NCBI GenBank assembly: GCA_030867875.1
Contig: JAOWCC010001501.1
Span: forward strand, 29,284,792 to 29,348,791
Direction of reading: 5' to 3'
DNA: 64,000 nt
Source: Actinernus sp. WN-2022
Lineage: Eukaryota > Cnidaria > Anthozoa > Actiniaria > Actinernidae
Shown: one piece after another, positions 33,551 to 45,779 of the stretch
Layout of the letters: every line of letters starts with the position of its first letter
Position numbering within the stretch: position 1 is the stretch's first letter
Position numbers and translations under genes: made by a program
Notes under the pieces: generated by a model
The model's input: only the letters and a program-made list of their open reading frames with translations
What the model was told of the DNA's origin: nothing
Databases searched by the model: none

Positions 33551-33742
33551 TTGCTACCCAATTCAGATCTTGTAACGTATAAACAGCTCTGGGAAATTGT
33601 CCTTTTCCATTCTAATCATAATGCAGTCTGCATATCGGAGTAAAAGCAATTTTCAAAGAGACAATTCTCCAGAGTAACGTCTCTGTCAATCGATTTCGAG
33701 TGGCTGATCAGGGTTCATCAGTTCATGGGTTAGCGCTGGATT

Positions 33743-34085
33743 CCATCCGCCAGAAGGACGCAATCCCAAAATGCACTGCACTAAAATACTTCATTGAGAG
33801 CAGGAACTGGTGTCTAATGAAGTAACGCCTGCTAATCAAACAGCATGAAGTATAACTGAAAGTTCTAAAAAAGCGGTTGTTGACAGCAAATCCCTCCTGG
33901 CACAAGGGATAGTGACGGTTAGGGTTTTGGTTCGAGTCTTCGTGGAGCCGATATTGTTATATAGTTGAGGGAAGCGTACTTGTTCACCTAAATTTCTAAG
34001 TGCCGCTTTAGTTTGTACCGCTTTAGTTTGTACCCTAGAAATATAACATCGAGAAAATTGCAATTCGACCTTCTGGCGGATGGAA
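33743..34085. mobile_element. small element with inverted ends
   Basis: GATTCCATCCGCCAGAAGG is inverted at the right end. Flanks TAGCGCTG and TAGCCGCG resemble an eroded 8-bp duplication. Confidence 0.5.
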
Positions 34086-34224
34086 TCTAGCCGCGACCCA
34101 GTTTATGGCTCTACAAATCATTACAGGAACAACAAAACCCTAGCCTACATGTACTTTCCAACATCGTTTAATGAAACTGAAATACCATTAATTCTAAAAG
34201 ACCAGTTGGCTGTTAATAAGGGTG

Positions 34225-34385
34225 CCAACATGGCCCGAAATACAGTGTTTGTGTGAAATACGATGCCATTTAATTTCCGTAAAATCAAATTTCTGAAATA
34301 TTCAGTCTGTTAAGATGCCAGGTAAAAGATTAACTGATCAACATTTGAGGGATGTAACTGTCAGTGGTAAGCGTGCAATCGTGTT
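34225..34385. repeat. partial copy of the foldback at 40549-41172
   Basis: GAAATACAGTGTTTGTGTG, ATGCCAGGTAAAAGATTAAC and AAGCGTGCAATCGTGTTTTC appear in the same order as in 40700-40880. Only one arm is present. Confidence 0.7.
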
Positions 34386-35116
34386 TTCAGTCCATACAGT
34401 TGTCTGTAATGAGTCAAAGTCCACGGGAAAATGGATAAAATCCAAAGGCTAGCGCTCGAGACCTTCTTTTAGTTGATCATACCAGTGTTTATCTTCCCCG
34501 TCGATGCAGATCAACACTAGTTTTTACAGGAACTAGTCACCCATCGCCGTTTGTCTTCGTTATTGGTAAATTTAGATCTCTGTCATGCAACGATTGCATC
34601 AGAGTGAAATCGTCGAGTTTTTGTTCTCCTTCTATTGCTTTCACTTATTCTCATCCCTCACCTCTCTTTTCACTACTCCATGATAATTCCCAACATTCAT
34701 TACACAACTTCTTTGTTTATGCGCACTTTATTGTATGAGCTTCAACTGTTTTTACAGTCAATTCTTAATTTCCATCAATCAAGTTTAAAACAAACTCTTA
34801 ACCTATGAAATTATATATATTTATAGGCTTATCCAAGGGGAGGGTCGTTATTTTGTGAGACCAGAGAACTGCAGAGTCACAATTTTTTGGGCATAGGAAC
34901 ATAGACATTTTTATTAGCTCTTTGTACTACATAGGTACATCAGATTGTTGCTAATAAACTTTTAAAGTAGCTAAAAAATAGAAAAGTAACTAATTAAAAT
35001 ATTAAGAGCCTTGAATCGTGGGCAAGCCACAATGCAAACCTAGTAGCCACCCCCTCCCCCCCTCCCCTACCGCTAAATAATGTCCGGTCCCTCAGCGTCT
35101 ATGTTTAGTACAGAGC

Positions 35117-35334
35117 ATTTCTAGTCTACCGAGGCAGGACTGCTGCTTTACATGGGTTACCACGGCTATCAAACCAACAATTTGGAACAGTAAACGACAT
35201 GCCAGGGGAACCCGTTGTATAGCCAGCAGTGATGACGCCAACCGCCGCCATTCAACCAACGGGAGATACACAGCCTGTGGAAAACACACTTGCACAGAAC
35301 ATGTGTGGCCTTGCAGCACCTGTAAGTGAAGATA
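35117..35334 (+). pseudogene. piggyBac-like transposase C-terminal zinc cross-brace fragment
   Basis: A plus-strand frame reads WVTTAIKPTIWNSKRHARGT, then RC..., then ACGKHTCTEHVWPCSTCK and a stop (TGA, 35332-35334). The C-x4-C-x2-H-x3-C-x2-C spacing is the cross-brace zinc finger closing piggyBac-type transposases, whose TEH corresponds to the family's REH. One of the early Cys pair appears missing. No catalytic DDD region is found upstream, so it is a fragment. The minus-strand frames here are its shadow. Confidence 0.4.
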
Positions 35335-35775
35335 AAGCGGAGCGGTTTACTGTAGAACCAGCGATGGTGCCAGAAGCAACTGCCACGCTTGGTTACTCTC
35401 GGGTTCTCTGTATGTATAAAAGTAAAGAAAATATGCGTTATATGTTGTACTAAAAAGACATTTGATGCTTGTTTTAATGCTGATTTTCAAGCAAATCAAG
35501 GGCAAAATATTAAAAATATAAATAAAACACCGGTAACAGCCAATCAGAGAACGCGTAATTTGAAATCTATTTTATAAAGATAACTATTGAACATAAAATG
35601 AATAATATCTAATCAAGTTAAGTAGATTCCTTTTTGGTTAAAAGGTCCAGTTTTCAGTTAAACGAAGCCTAGTTTGTCCTTTGACATGCATGTATATAGC
35701 TTAATACTAAGCCTTACTTTACATACAGAAGGCAGTGTACATATACATTCAACAAAACCAGTCCTGTTACAAAAC

Positions 35776-36386
35776 TCAAACGTACACACCGTCATTATTC
35801 ACTTTGCTATCGATACCGTCGCTGGCCATAGGGTCGTTAATGTCATCCAGAAGATTCTTCTCGCTGTCTAAGAGAAAACAATACAAATCCGAAATTACTT
35901 TGATTGTTTTGATTCCAGAAGATCAATGCAATGTCAAAATAACAAGAGAAACTAAGAGAAATCAAAGAACATGTGCGGTCTAATACTAGCTTTCCATGTC
36001 AAAATTATACCCTATTCCCGACCGCTAAAAAGGCACAATTTATAACCCTATTTCAGACTAAAACAACTCGAAAACCATAACCTTTGGGGTGGCATACACA
36101 CACCCATATAGCTTATATATGGGAGTACCGTACACGTAGCCCCACCCCCAACTTTACCAAAATAAAATTCAGTACATCTGTTGGTCTTTTCTATAAATCA
36201 GAGTCGTGCGACTTCGGTCTTACCATCTTCAGGATTTTTGTTTTCAAGTTTTTTTAGCTCGGGATCCTCATCGGCATTTGGCAGGGCAGGCTCATCCTCG
36301 AAAGGGTTGCTTTTCTCAACTTCAGGCAAGCTTCCAGCCTGCAGAACAACAACGAGTGAAAGAACAAACAACAGTTTCACCCACAT
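35776..36386 (-). CDS. small secreted acidic protein (two exons)
   Basis: Exon 1 (36224-36386) opens with a clear signal peptide, MWVKLLFVLSLVVVLQAGS, then an acidic stretch (EVEKSNPFEDEPALPNADED). The donor G|GTAAGA follows after 54 codons plus one base. Exon 2 (35776-35867), after acceptor TTTTCTCTTAG, completes an Asp codon and adds a further Asp/Asn-rich stretch ending DGVYV-stop. The predicted precursor is about 84 residues without cysteine. A TATA-like TTTAAAAG at 36465-36472 sits about 80 bp before the ATG. The role is unknown. It could be a secreted matrix or precursor protein. The exact phase match across the 356-bp intron is the best support. Confidence 0.6.
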
Positions 36387-36464
36387 GTTAGGCGGTATTA
36401 GCTGACTTCGTATGACTGGCGTGGTTGATAAACCAAACTAACAAACGTTCTGGGAACAACGCTC

Positions 36465-36472
36465 TTTTAAAG
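36465..36472 (-). promoter_or_regulatory. TATA-like box
   Basis: TTTAAAAG on the minus strand, about 80 bp upstream of the ATG of the secreted-protein gene. It would place a start site near 36435. Confidence 0.35.
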
Positions 36473-36599
36473 CTTCTCTCTATACTATTACTATATTTAG
36501 ACACTCAATAACAATCTCGAACGATGATTGGACGAGAGGTACTGACCGTGGAATCATTGATGACCTAAACAGGAGCGAATTTTGCTTGGTAGCTGTTGA

Positions 36600-36785
36600 C
36601 GTGTTCTGGCAAGCACAGTTCCAGTAAAGTAAATTGATACGTATACCTATTTTACCAGGTCAGTAGTGGATGATTGATGGTACAATGTTATGAACTACTT
36701 TAGCTCCTTTGTTCAGCTTTAGTTGCTATTATTAGAATAAATTACTTCCTTATTGTAAACTTGCCATCTTTAGTCATAGTGTTCG
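36600..36785. repeat. duplicated upstream segment, copy 1
   Basis: CCAGTAAAGTA..., GATGATTGATG, GCTATTATTAGAAT(A/G)A and CTTGCCATCTTT recur in order at 39720-39945. It lies on the promoter side of the secreted-protein gene. Confidence 0.6.
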
Positions 36786-37062
36786 ACGGACTGTATTCCA
36801 TATTTTTTATTTTCATTTATCTTCTTACATCAGTTTATTGTAATATGCCCCATTAGCATTCAAACATTATATCAGTCAGTCTCCTCTTCAGACCATTACA
36901 AGACTTGGTTAGCTTTTCGTTTCCCTTTGTCTTTTTCGTGTTTTGTTTTCTGTACAATAAACTATTATTATTATCACTTTATGCCATGTACTCGTGACCA
37001 GTTCATTCTATACATTAAAGTCTCATTCACACTAGTGACGCAAGCCATAAGCGCAATGAAAT

Positions 37063-37427
37063 GGGGTGGCGAATGGTGTCAAGAAAAACGGAGGATCTCG
37101 CAAAAAGTCGGTAAAGTCTTGAAATCTCGCATTTTATAGGTCAGGTCTCGGAGTCTCGATTTTTTTTGAGAGAGGGTCTCTGAGTCTCGGATCTTTTTTG
37201 GAGAGTGTCTCGGAGTCGCGCCTTTTTACTAGCTTTTATTGGAGTTACGTTTTTTTGGGCGGCCTCTGCATGTGTTTTATAAGGTACACGAACGACAGCT
37301 AATTGGTTGAATGGTGAATTCTTAACCTGGGTTCGGATTTTCCAATCGCTTTAAAGTCTCGGGCTCGGATTTTGAAAACGCAAGTTTTGGCATCTCGCAA
37401 AGTCTCTGATATACCGTTCGCCACCCC
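37063..37427. mobile_element. Harbinger-type MITE with GTCTCGGAGTCTCG core
   Basis: Ends GGGGTGGCGAA(T/C)GGT are inverted. The interior is a low-complexity series of GTCTCGGAGTCTCG and TTTTTTGGAGAG. The TSD is unclear. Confidence 0.55.
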
Positions 37428-37492
37428 TAATGAAGCAACATATACGCAGACGCAATGCCGTAGGTGCCTTGAGATTAGAACAAGTGCATCTA

Positions 37493-37695
37493 AGTAAGGG
37501 TTAGAGACTGCTTGTGAGTTCTTTATCGACAAATACAGGCACGCGCTGACTGTACGATGAACGAAAAATAATGAATACTGCATGAGGCCGAAGGCCGAAT
37601 GCAGTATGAAGAAATTTTGAGTTCATCGTACAGTCAGCAAGTGACTGTATTTTGCCGATAAAGCACAAACATAAAGTCTCTAACCCTTTTAATAT
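37493..37695. mobile_element. small foldback
   Basis: GGGTTAGAGACT...TTTATCGACAAATACAG...CTGACTGTACGATGAAC on the left is inverted at 37620-37690. Confidence 0.65.
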
Positions 37696-37919
37696 TCAAA
37701 CTAAGTGCACTGTCAGCCGTGAATTTCAAATGAAATCAGTTGTCAATAACAATTTCATAAAGAAGTCAAATATTTCGCATGAATTAAATCATTTTACGGT
37801 AAATATCTCCACAAAGAAAAGTAATTTCAATAGACAATGAATAAAAACAGAAGTAGATAACTTTGCAAAGAATAATTTACTTTGGCGTTCGGTCAGTTTA
37901 GTTGACGCCTTGCGAGTAT

Positions 37920-38803
37920 ACATTTAACTCGAAAACGTTTCTCTTGGAGCCATGTATTAAAATATCGAGTATTTAGCTGGCTTAACTCCTAGATAGTCTA
38001 CTTTCTTTAATAGTTTCTTTCATTCGAAAATAACTAACCTGTAGATTCCAGTGAATTGAAATCTTGAAACCGGCCTCCATGTGCTCGGCTCTGATGCAAA
38101 CATTTTTCAAATAAAAATATCCTAGGTTTTCGAACCTAGCTTCCACTGAATTGTCGCTTCATTATTGACAGAGTAAGGTCTCGCCGGAAATAAAATCCAT
38201 TTCTTCAGTTTGGACTGCTAGAGTGTTGTAGAAACTTTTGTTTACTCAAGACACATGTGACTTGTTAGTTGTTGTACTTCCAGCGCTTGCAAATCAGCCA
38301 TTTCTAACGAACGATTATGCAAATGTTTGCCTGAAAACATAATGTGAGGCGAATAGTATGATTGTACATTTAACTCGAAAACGTTTCTCTTGGAGCCATG
38401 TATTCAAATATCAATTATTTAGCCGGCTTAACTCCTAGATAGTCTGCTTTCTTTAATAGTTTCTTTCATTCGAAAATAACTAACCTGCAGATTCCAGTGG
38501 GGCAGTGAATTGAAATCTTGACTCGAAACCGGCCTCCGGCCATGTGCTCGGCTCCGATGCAAACATTTTCCAAATCAAATATCCTGGGTTTTCGAACCAT
38601 CCACTGAATTCTCGCTTAATTTCCCCCTCTTATTGAGAGAATAAGGTCTCGGAAATACAATCCATTTCTTAAGTAAGACTACTAGAGTGTTGTAGAAACC
38701 TTTGTTCACTCGGACACATGTTGACTTGTAAAGTTGTACTTCCAGCATTCGCAAATCAGCCATTTCCAACGAGCGATTATGCAAATGTTCGCCTCAAAAT
38801 ATA
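37920..38803. repeat. direct duplication, about 430-bp units
   Basis: ACATTTAACTCGAAAACGTT at 37920 and again at about 38366. Both units run through CTTAACTCCTAGATAGTCT and GATGCAAACATTT to GCAAATGTT(T/C)GCCT. They are separated by about 20 bp. Confidence 0.85.
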
Positions 38804-39719
38804 TATCTTCTGTCACACAGGCAACAGAGTTCAATCCTGCCGTTACCTTTCTAGTAATTGTCTGCATTTTCACGGTTTAATATGCGATGAGGTTTTCCAA
38901 GCCGTCCAAACACGTAACTAAGCCAAGGACTAGGTCTCCCTTTCCCTAGGTAAGAGAGGGTCTGGGTCGAGTGCTGTGGTCACCAATAATGCACGCTCAT
39001 TAGCCAATCACATGCTTGGATTTTGTACAATGCACGAAATTTGAACATTAATGATCAATACATTACTGCGTCTGTGTGTGTACATGAACCAGGATTAATA
39101 ATTTATGCTACTCGTCATATTTATTCTGGGTAGCAATATCACCATTAGCTATAGCCGGTTTAATATTTGTTTTAGTAGAAATAACGTTGAACATGTCGTA
39201 TTCAACGCCACTGGATGTATGTTTTCGGTATCAAATACGAGAAGAACCATTTAATATATACATGTCTATATATCTTTTGAGCAGTTTTCACACTTTACTG
39301 ATCTGTTCGACGTTTCATGCCTCCAAACATACCTTCATAGCATCGTAGTTCAAAGTCCCATGCATAAAGTGATCAGAATATTTTGGAGACTGTTTGGGAA
39401 AGAAAAGTAAGGTAGGGGGGTTAGTGAATTTAAAACGAATAGAGGGAAATGAATATTTAATGTAGAATTAAAATTAGATTTTGAAGTTAATAATTAATAG
39501 ATGGGCACCCAATTTGTCTGCTATCAACCCAATGTGATCTCGAGTGGTCTCCAAGAAATTTGGTGCGTATTAATCTTTCTTTTTGCTTTATTATTCCATC
39601 CACAATTTGTCCTTAACGGGAACTTTGGGTATTGAAATCGAAAAACATTTTCAGCTGATGTCATTTCATTATACAAATTTTGTATTAATTTATTAATAAA
39701 AGTCTGAATTTCAAGTCAG

Positions 39720-39945
39720 TTTGATGTGTTGTGGCAAGGACAGCTCCAGTAAAGTATATAACAGCTACATAACTCGAGATGATTGATGACACAAAGTTAT
39801 GTATACTACTTTAGTTCATGCTTCTCAGTTTTTAAATAGTTACACTTGGATACTCTGTTGACTTTCCTTCAGTTCATGAATACTTATGGCTATTATTAGA
39901 ATGAGTTACTTCCTTCTTCTAATCTTGCCATCTTTGGTAACATCA
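39720..39945. repeat. duplicated upstream segment, copy 2
   Basis: Partner of 36600-36785 with an extra insertion. No second signal-peptide exon could be found next to it. Confidence 0.55.
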
Positions 39946-40099
39946 CATTCAAAATGACGTCAGGTTATCATCGGAGACTACAATTTGTCAAGTATTTTCA
40001 TGTTGTGATCAAAAGTAATTAAAAAGTAAAGTTATATATTTAACGTTAGTAGCCGTCCCTCAGTCTAACCGAAAACTTGAATTTCTAACGGGCCTGGAA

Positions 40100-40310
40100 A
40101 CAACCATTGGGGCTGATCAAAGCCAGGACCCGGCTAATCCACAGATCGAATTGGAATTTAGCGTGTTGGTTTTTGCCGTGGAGGGAGGAAAACCGGTGGG
40201 GCCGGAGAAAAACTCTCGGAGCAAGGGCGAAGTACCAACAAACTCAACTCACATATGGCGCCGCGTTTGGGGATCTAACCTGGGCGACAGAGGTTTACTG
40301 TGTAAACTGT
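40100..40310. repeat. dispersed repeat (GGGGCTGATCAAAGCCAGG family), copy 2
   Basis: Same series as 18680-18890, closer to full length on the 3' side (ATATGGCGCCGCGTTTGGGG). Confidence 0.8.
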
Positions 40311-40548
40311 ACCCCTTGGGAACACACATTCAGTATGCAGTGCAATACTGCGCCACACACAGAGTAGAATCATTAAAATTAACAGGTGCTTTGGATATTG
40401 TTATTATTTCATTCTATTCTACAAACGTTCTATAATTTATGAATAAAAAAAAAATTCTCGTCAGTTAGATGTGGTCTTGACGTTCATTTGAAAAAGTAGC
40501 CATCGATGAGGTTGCTTTCTGAACTTAGAAAAGTTGTACTGCAACCAA

Positions 40549-41172
40549 CCATCCTAATCAGTATTAATGCTTTGCACGTCCATGTTTACGTTTCAATAAT
40601 AAAAGAATAATTCATAAGAGCTGTTATTCTCGTTCAGTATGAAAATAGGGCTTTAATAGACCAATCCAAAGTAATTTTCACCATCTTGTAGGGGGTGCAA
40701 ATATGGCGCGGAATACAGTGTTTATATATGGGAATCCGAGCCAAATAATTTTTGTAAAATCGAATTTCTGAAATATTCACTGTCTGCAAACTTATTTAAG
40801 ATGCCAGGTAAAAGATTAACTGATCAAAATTTGAGGGATGTAGCTGTGCTGGGAAGCGTGCAATCGTGTTTTCACTTTTCCTTATATTTGTCTGTAAATT
40901 TTCCCGCGTTGTTACAGGCAAATGTTGGGAAACTAAAAACACGATTGCACGCTTCCCAGCAAAGCTACATCCCTCAAATTTTGATCATTTAATTTTTTAC
41001 CTGGTATCCTAAGTTTGCAGACAGTGAATATTTCAGAAATTCGATGTTATGGAAATTATTTGGCATCGTATTCCCATACAAACACTGTATTTGCAGCCCC
41101 AACAAGATGGTGGAAATTACCTTGGATTGGTCTATTGTATTGGGCACGCAAAGCATTGATACTGATTAGGAT
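40549..41172. mobile_element. foldback element, about 620 bp
   Basis: TCCTAATCAGTATTAATGCT, ATAGACCAATCCAA and GTGCTGGGAAGCGTGCAATC on the left are inverted from 40935 to 41172, around a short centre near 40915. A partial relative lies at 34225-34385. Confidence 0.8.
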
Positions 41173-41189
41173 TCTTTAAATAAGATTTT

Positions 41190-42040
41190 TGAAATCTAAT
41201 AGAACGGCTCAGCTAGCCGTAGATATCCACTAGTTCTCGTTCACTGACATGGTCTACAGCCACAGCAAATAAGAAAAAACCGCTGGACAAAGAATGCGGA
41301 AGTTGTTATAAAGAATACGACTAAGAACCTCAGCCGAGACAACACACTTACAGTAATTTTATAGTAAAAATACAATATTTTCCGGCGTCAAATAAAGCCG
41401 AAGTCGTCCTGTTCTATTGAATCGAACTGCAGAGTAGCTCGTTTCATAAATTTGTTTACTAAGAATAGGAGGTATCTTAAGAGATTCATGTATTCTTGCA
41501 GATCATTGACTTGCCATATTTTAGCAATAATAACTGCGATAAATTCGCCACAATACGTCGACACCTAAAACAATTAGTTCCTCGTAGTTCTCTATAATAA
41601 TTAAGATATTGTACACAACATTGAGACAGCCTTAGAAGGCTTGCTTCATGATAATCGAAGTCGATTTCTCTCGGTAGGTAAAACAGTTGAGAAATATCAA
41701 GTATCATCGCCTTTTTGAATTTTACACGCTCCATTATTAATAATATGGCTCCGACAATGCAGTCTCATTTGACTGTCACGGTGCTTAATTTTATGTCCTT
41801 GCCTCAAAAGAGATCGTAATAATATTGACTAACTTTTTGATATTAATCGCTCACTCTTTTTAAATGGCCATCAATAAGACCTAGTCCATCTATTAACATC
41901 TGTCTCTTGAGGTGGCCCCCATCATACGCTCACTTCCCTTTTTCAGGCAAAAAAGGCAATCAGTGGTTATCGTAGGACAGGGAAGAAAAGGCCCAACAAG
42001 TAATCCAAATCATACTCATAGTTAAACTGATGCCTATACA
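41190..42040. other. no gene recognised
   Basis: It contains an 82-codon minus frame (41486-41734) with protein-like composition but no recognised family, splice support or neighbours. I do not call it. Confidence 0.35.
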
Positions 42041-42079
42041 TGCAAGCCCAAATATATGCTATCATTAAAATCAATCGGC

Positions 42080-42420
42080 TACATCGCGTAAATAGGAGAA
42101 TAATAACATATTTCTTGATTTGAGTGTTGTGTCTATGAGTTAGAGGTTTCTATTTCCAGTATGCTAACTATGCGCGCGATGTCACAGGAGGCCTCATTTA
42201 TTATACAAAAACGTCTTTACAGAGATAAAAAAATTCTACACATCCATGTTATATTTTACCAAATATTTTGTATAAATCAGAAACAGTTTCATTCACAAGA
42301 AAGAAATTACTTTAATTTTGTTGGCCTCATGTGACATCACATCATTGGAAATATAAATCTCTAACTCATAGACGCGACATGATAAATCAAGAACTATTTT
42401 ACTATTCACGATATTAATGA
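42080..42420. mobile_element. foldback related to 48022-48482
   Basis: TTTCTTGATTTGAGTGTTGT, GAGTTAGAGGTTTCTATTTC and TGATGTCACATG are in inverted arrangement around about 42240. Confidence 0.65.
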
Positions 42421-42857
42421 TACAAAAATTGGGCTTACAGGCACTTTAACTAGTCTTTGACTCGTATTGAATACACGTGTATCTTGTTAGTAGGAGTTTA
42501 TAATAGTAAGAGTAGTTATGGCTAAAGTCTAACTATTCTTGGGTTGCAATCAATCCCAGATTCAAATGACCAAGCCTTGGCGGCCACGTTGGAGAAGCTA
42601 ACGAGGAATCTTTTGTAAACGTCCTCAAACATGGCGGCGATGACGTCACGTGCAACACAGCAATCGAGTATCGGACAATTTATGAAAATGTCAGGCACCG
42701 AATTGTTAATTATTGATTGTGCTGGTAATATAAGAGTCTTATGTTCTAGGGACAGCCGTAACATAAGCAGAAGCACAAGAAAATCAGAACGTTCCGTTCT
42801 TCTTATGCCGCTGTTTTTCCTAGTGAGGAAGCCACGATATAAGCAAACATAAGGTAG

Positions 42858-42950
42858 CGAGTGCGCTTAGTGTAGTGGTCATGACGTCTGTACTACCAAG
42901 CACTACACGCAAACGGCTACGAGTTCGAGCCCGAGTAGGAGCGCTCAAAA
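42858..42950 (+). repeat. tRNA-like sequence, probable SINE head
   Basis: TTAGTGTAGTGG (A-box-like, 42867-42878) and GAGTTCGAGCCC (B-box-like, 42921-42932), followed by an A-run. I cannot fold the rest into a proper cloverleaf, so it is a pseudo-tRNA or SINE head rather than a working tRNA. Confidence 0.4.
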
Positions 42951-43212
42951 AAATATTTTCTCTCGTTTACCTTCCTTTCTTGTTTACCTATGAACCCTAG
43001 CTCTAGGTGAGTGAGAACCCGTCGTTTACCCGTGAACTCGTCCGATGGTTAGGGTTTGTCTTAGAATGATGATTATAATCAATTCTAGCGATTTTGAGAA
43101 TTGATGATAATAGTCAATCTAAGAGAGATGACGCGTTGGCGACATCGTGGCGTCGCAGAAGGCGTCGCAGAAGCCGTGATCATGAAAAACAAGAGGCCCT
43201 GAGTGGCCTTAA

Positions 43213-43758
43213 AGTGCATATCACCCTTTTCCAATTTTGATAGCTTATGAACCGACGAAAAGTTTTGAGTACTCCTGTGAAGAAAGTTTTGGTTTAAAGT
43301 GAATAATTTATGTTCTACGCGTGTTTGAAATCGTGTAAATGTGACCTTTCCTGACCCATGACCGCGTAAGTAAAAGCCTGGGTCGAAACCTGGTAGACGT
43401 CATCTTGACGTCATATAATTAATTCGGCTTTGCAATCATTTGAAGAAATACTTAACATGTTGACTAAAATGACTTTTTTCTTTACTAACAACTCAAAAAC
43501 TGTGTATATTTTCTATGCATCGATGTTCTTGTGATAAAAAGGCGCCATGGAGAATAATGCATTAATGAGATTACGTCTACCCAGGTTTCGACTCAGGCTT
43601 TTACTTACGCGGTCATGGGTCAGGAAAGGTCACATTTACACGATTTCAAACAAGCGTAGAACATAAAGTATTCACTTTAAACCAAAACTTTCTTCACAGA
43701 AGTACTCAAAATTTTTCGGAGGTTCATAAGCTATCAAAATTGCAAAAGGGTGATTACT
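43213..43758. mobile_element. foldback element, family of 61903-62381
   Basis: Left end AGTGCATATCACCC after TTAA (43209-43212). The arms with GACCTTTCCTGACCCATGAC and its inverse lie around about 43480. The right terminus is degraded. Confidence 0.8.
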
Positions 43759-43878
43759 GCATGGAGTTCTAGCATAATTTTGTTTCAACATGGTTTGTGC
43801 TAAAGTAGCCAGATAATTGGTTCTCTACTGATGCTCTTGTCTGTCAAATGTCAATGTGCAAATGCCCCACGTATGCCG

Positions 43879-43946
43879 GGGGGGGGGGGGGGGGGGGGGG
43901 TAGGTTAGGGTTTAGGGTTATGGTATGCCGGGGGGGGGGGGGGGGG
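43879..43946. repeat. two poly-G runs flanking a TTAGGG-like word series
   Basis: Runs of about 21 and 17 G after TATGCCG, separated by GTTAGGGTTTAGGGTTATGG. An AC repeat follows at about 43968-43983. Confidence 0.85.
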
Positions 43947-44249
43947 TTGGAAATGATAGAGCCATAATACACACACACACACATACATGTACATTTAAGC
44001 CACAATTTCCTTCAATTCTGTAGTTTAATATTACTTTCTTTTCAATATTATTGTTCCTCGAGGGTCGTTAGAATTATTAAAAAACTTGGTATGGGTGTTG
44101 TTGATTGAAGTGCAATGGTTACATGTATTTGAGTAGTCTGCACAATATCGAGTCACTCAAATGTGATGCATTGTAATTATATCAGATGCAGTACGACTTT
44201 GAGAAATCAAGCAATTTTGAACAACAAATTCCACATAATGTTGCTATTC

Positions 44250-44520
44250 ATTGTGAATAGTTAGGTAATGTCATTCTACATGTGAAAATAATAAAGTCAT
44301 ATATTTCTAATTCTCAATAACAAACCAGTGGAGACGGCTGAAATTCAGGCTAAATTCTCAATACAATATATTCGATTGGGGTCGTAAACTACAGACCACC
44401 ATTTTCTAGTATTAGTGAGCTGCCACTGTGCTAGTGCTCATTTTCTACATCTTGAAGGAGACTAAAACTTATAATGGCAAGCCACAAAGAAACATGCAAT
44501 GTCCACTCATTTTTTTCTAA
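44250..44520. repeat. dispersed repeat, copy 2
   Basis: Diverged partner of 3985-4200 (AATAAAGTCAT, TTTTCTACATC, AAACATG). Confidence 0.45.
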
Positions 44521-45485
44521 CATTGGGCAAGATTAATTTTCATTCCCAAATAATTCTTAAAAGTACTCGTACTCCTGATCGTGACCGAGTGAAAGTGACG
44601 ATGCTGCACAGACGCCAAGAACTGAGGAACAACAACAACAATTACATTTATTTTCTCATACTTGCATGTAAGTATACTCTCTCAGTTCTGGACCAAATTA
44701 ATTTTATTTTATAAATTTGCAATAATGATAAATACACTACTCTATACATAATATCATTATGTCAGTTCTAAAAAAAACATTAAAATAATACACTGTAGAA
44801 TGCCTGAACCCAGAGATAATAATCAAATACAAAGAGGTTCAGGCCAGATGTAAATATACCCGGGAAATAGAACAAAATAAAAAGTCAATAATTGTGTTAG
44901 GTGGTATTACTGTCTTGTGTTTAGGAAAGATTGGTTTTTACCAGTGTCAATAACACGCCACAGATAAATATGCGATTTCCACATCAGAGTCATTTATCGT
45001 TCGTTTGAAAAAATCTTCATTTCAGATTACTTACTCAGTTTATACTCACTCACTGCATGCTAGATTTTCGTTCCCGAATTTATAAACATTTAAATACATG
45101 TGCATATAAATTATAATATTTTAAAAGGCCCCTGTCAGTCAGAGAACTGAGAAATCGGGTCTTTTCTACTATACTTTCGAGAGGTTAATAACAATAAATA
45201 ACAACACAACGACAGTCAATTGGTATATTAAAGGTTATCATGTTCAGATTAGCGGCTACTTACATTTACAAGCTGTTGTCTTTATGAATTATGGTCAGTG
45301 TTGATCGCAGAGCAGACTGTCACATCTCCACGAGTGTATCTTAAAGCATGTCGCATAATATGTGATAAATTCCCGTCCAAAGCCCGTGAAACACCTCTCA
45401 GCTTTAGAAAAGACAAAAATCTTGGTATTGCACTTGAAGGAACCTTTGTTATACACAAAAAAACAGCTGATATTAAAGGTTTTGC

Positions 45486-45768
45486 CATAGTTAATAGAGT
45501 GGAATGGTTAGGAAACCCGGCAAACTTCAAAAGGGCTAACAAAGGCGCTGCGATTTAGGTTGGAAGGGGGTAAGACAAAAGATTGTGCACGATCATAGTT
45601 CATTAGCGTTCCCTGAACGACTGAACTCACACGTTTCTATTGGCTGATTGACTAACATGTTGGAATTTCTATTGTGTTTTGTGCACGGTAGTAGTCGAAA
45701 AAAGCTAACAAAGACCTATAACAAAGAAGGTCCCTGAGTTTCCTAACCATTCCACTCTATTAACTATG
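45486..45768. mobile_element. 283-bp MITE with 7-bp TSD
   Basis: TIR CATAGTTAATAGAGTGGAAT is inverted at the right end. GTTTTGC is directly repeated at 45479-45485 and 45769-45775. It interrupts an 86-codon frame of unknown nature that begins at 45298. Confidence 0.85.
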
Positions 45769-45779
45769 GTTTTGCTAAG

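Noticed and set aside
35169..35319. A third, Cys-rich exon for the secreted-protein gene (acceptor at 35320, phase compatible with an alternative donor at 35785)
   Set aside because: The segment is antisense to the piggyBac-like zinc cross-brace frame on the plus strand, which explains the Cys-rich look. The two-exon model ends naturally at 35776.
42858..42950. Functional tRNA gene
   Set aside because: A- and B-box-like words are present but arms do not pair into a cloverleaf. SINE head is more likely.
43900..43922. Interstitial telomere
   Set aside because: Only two or three degenerate TTAGGG-like words between poly-G runs.
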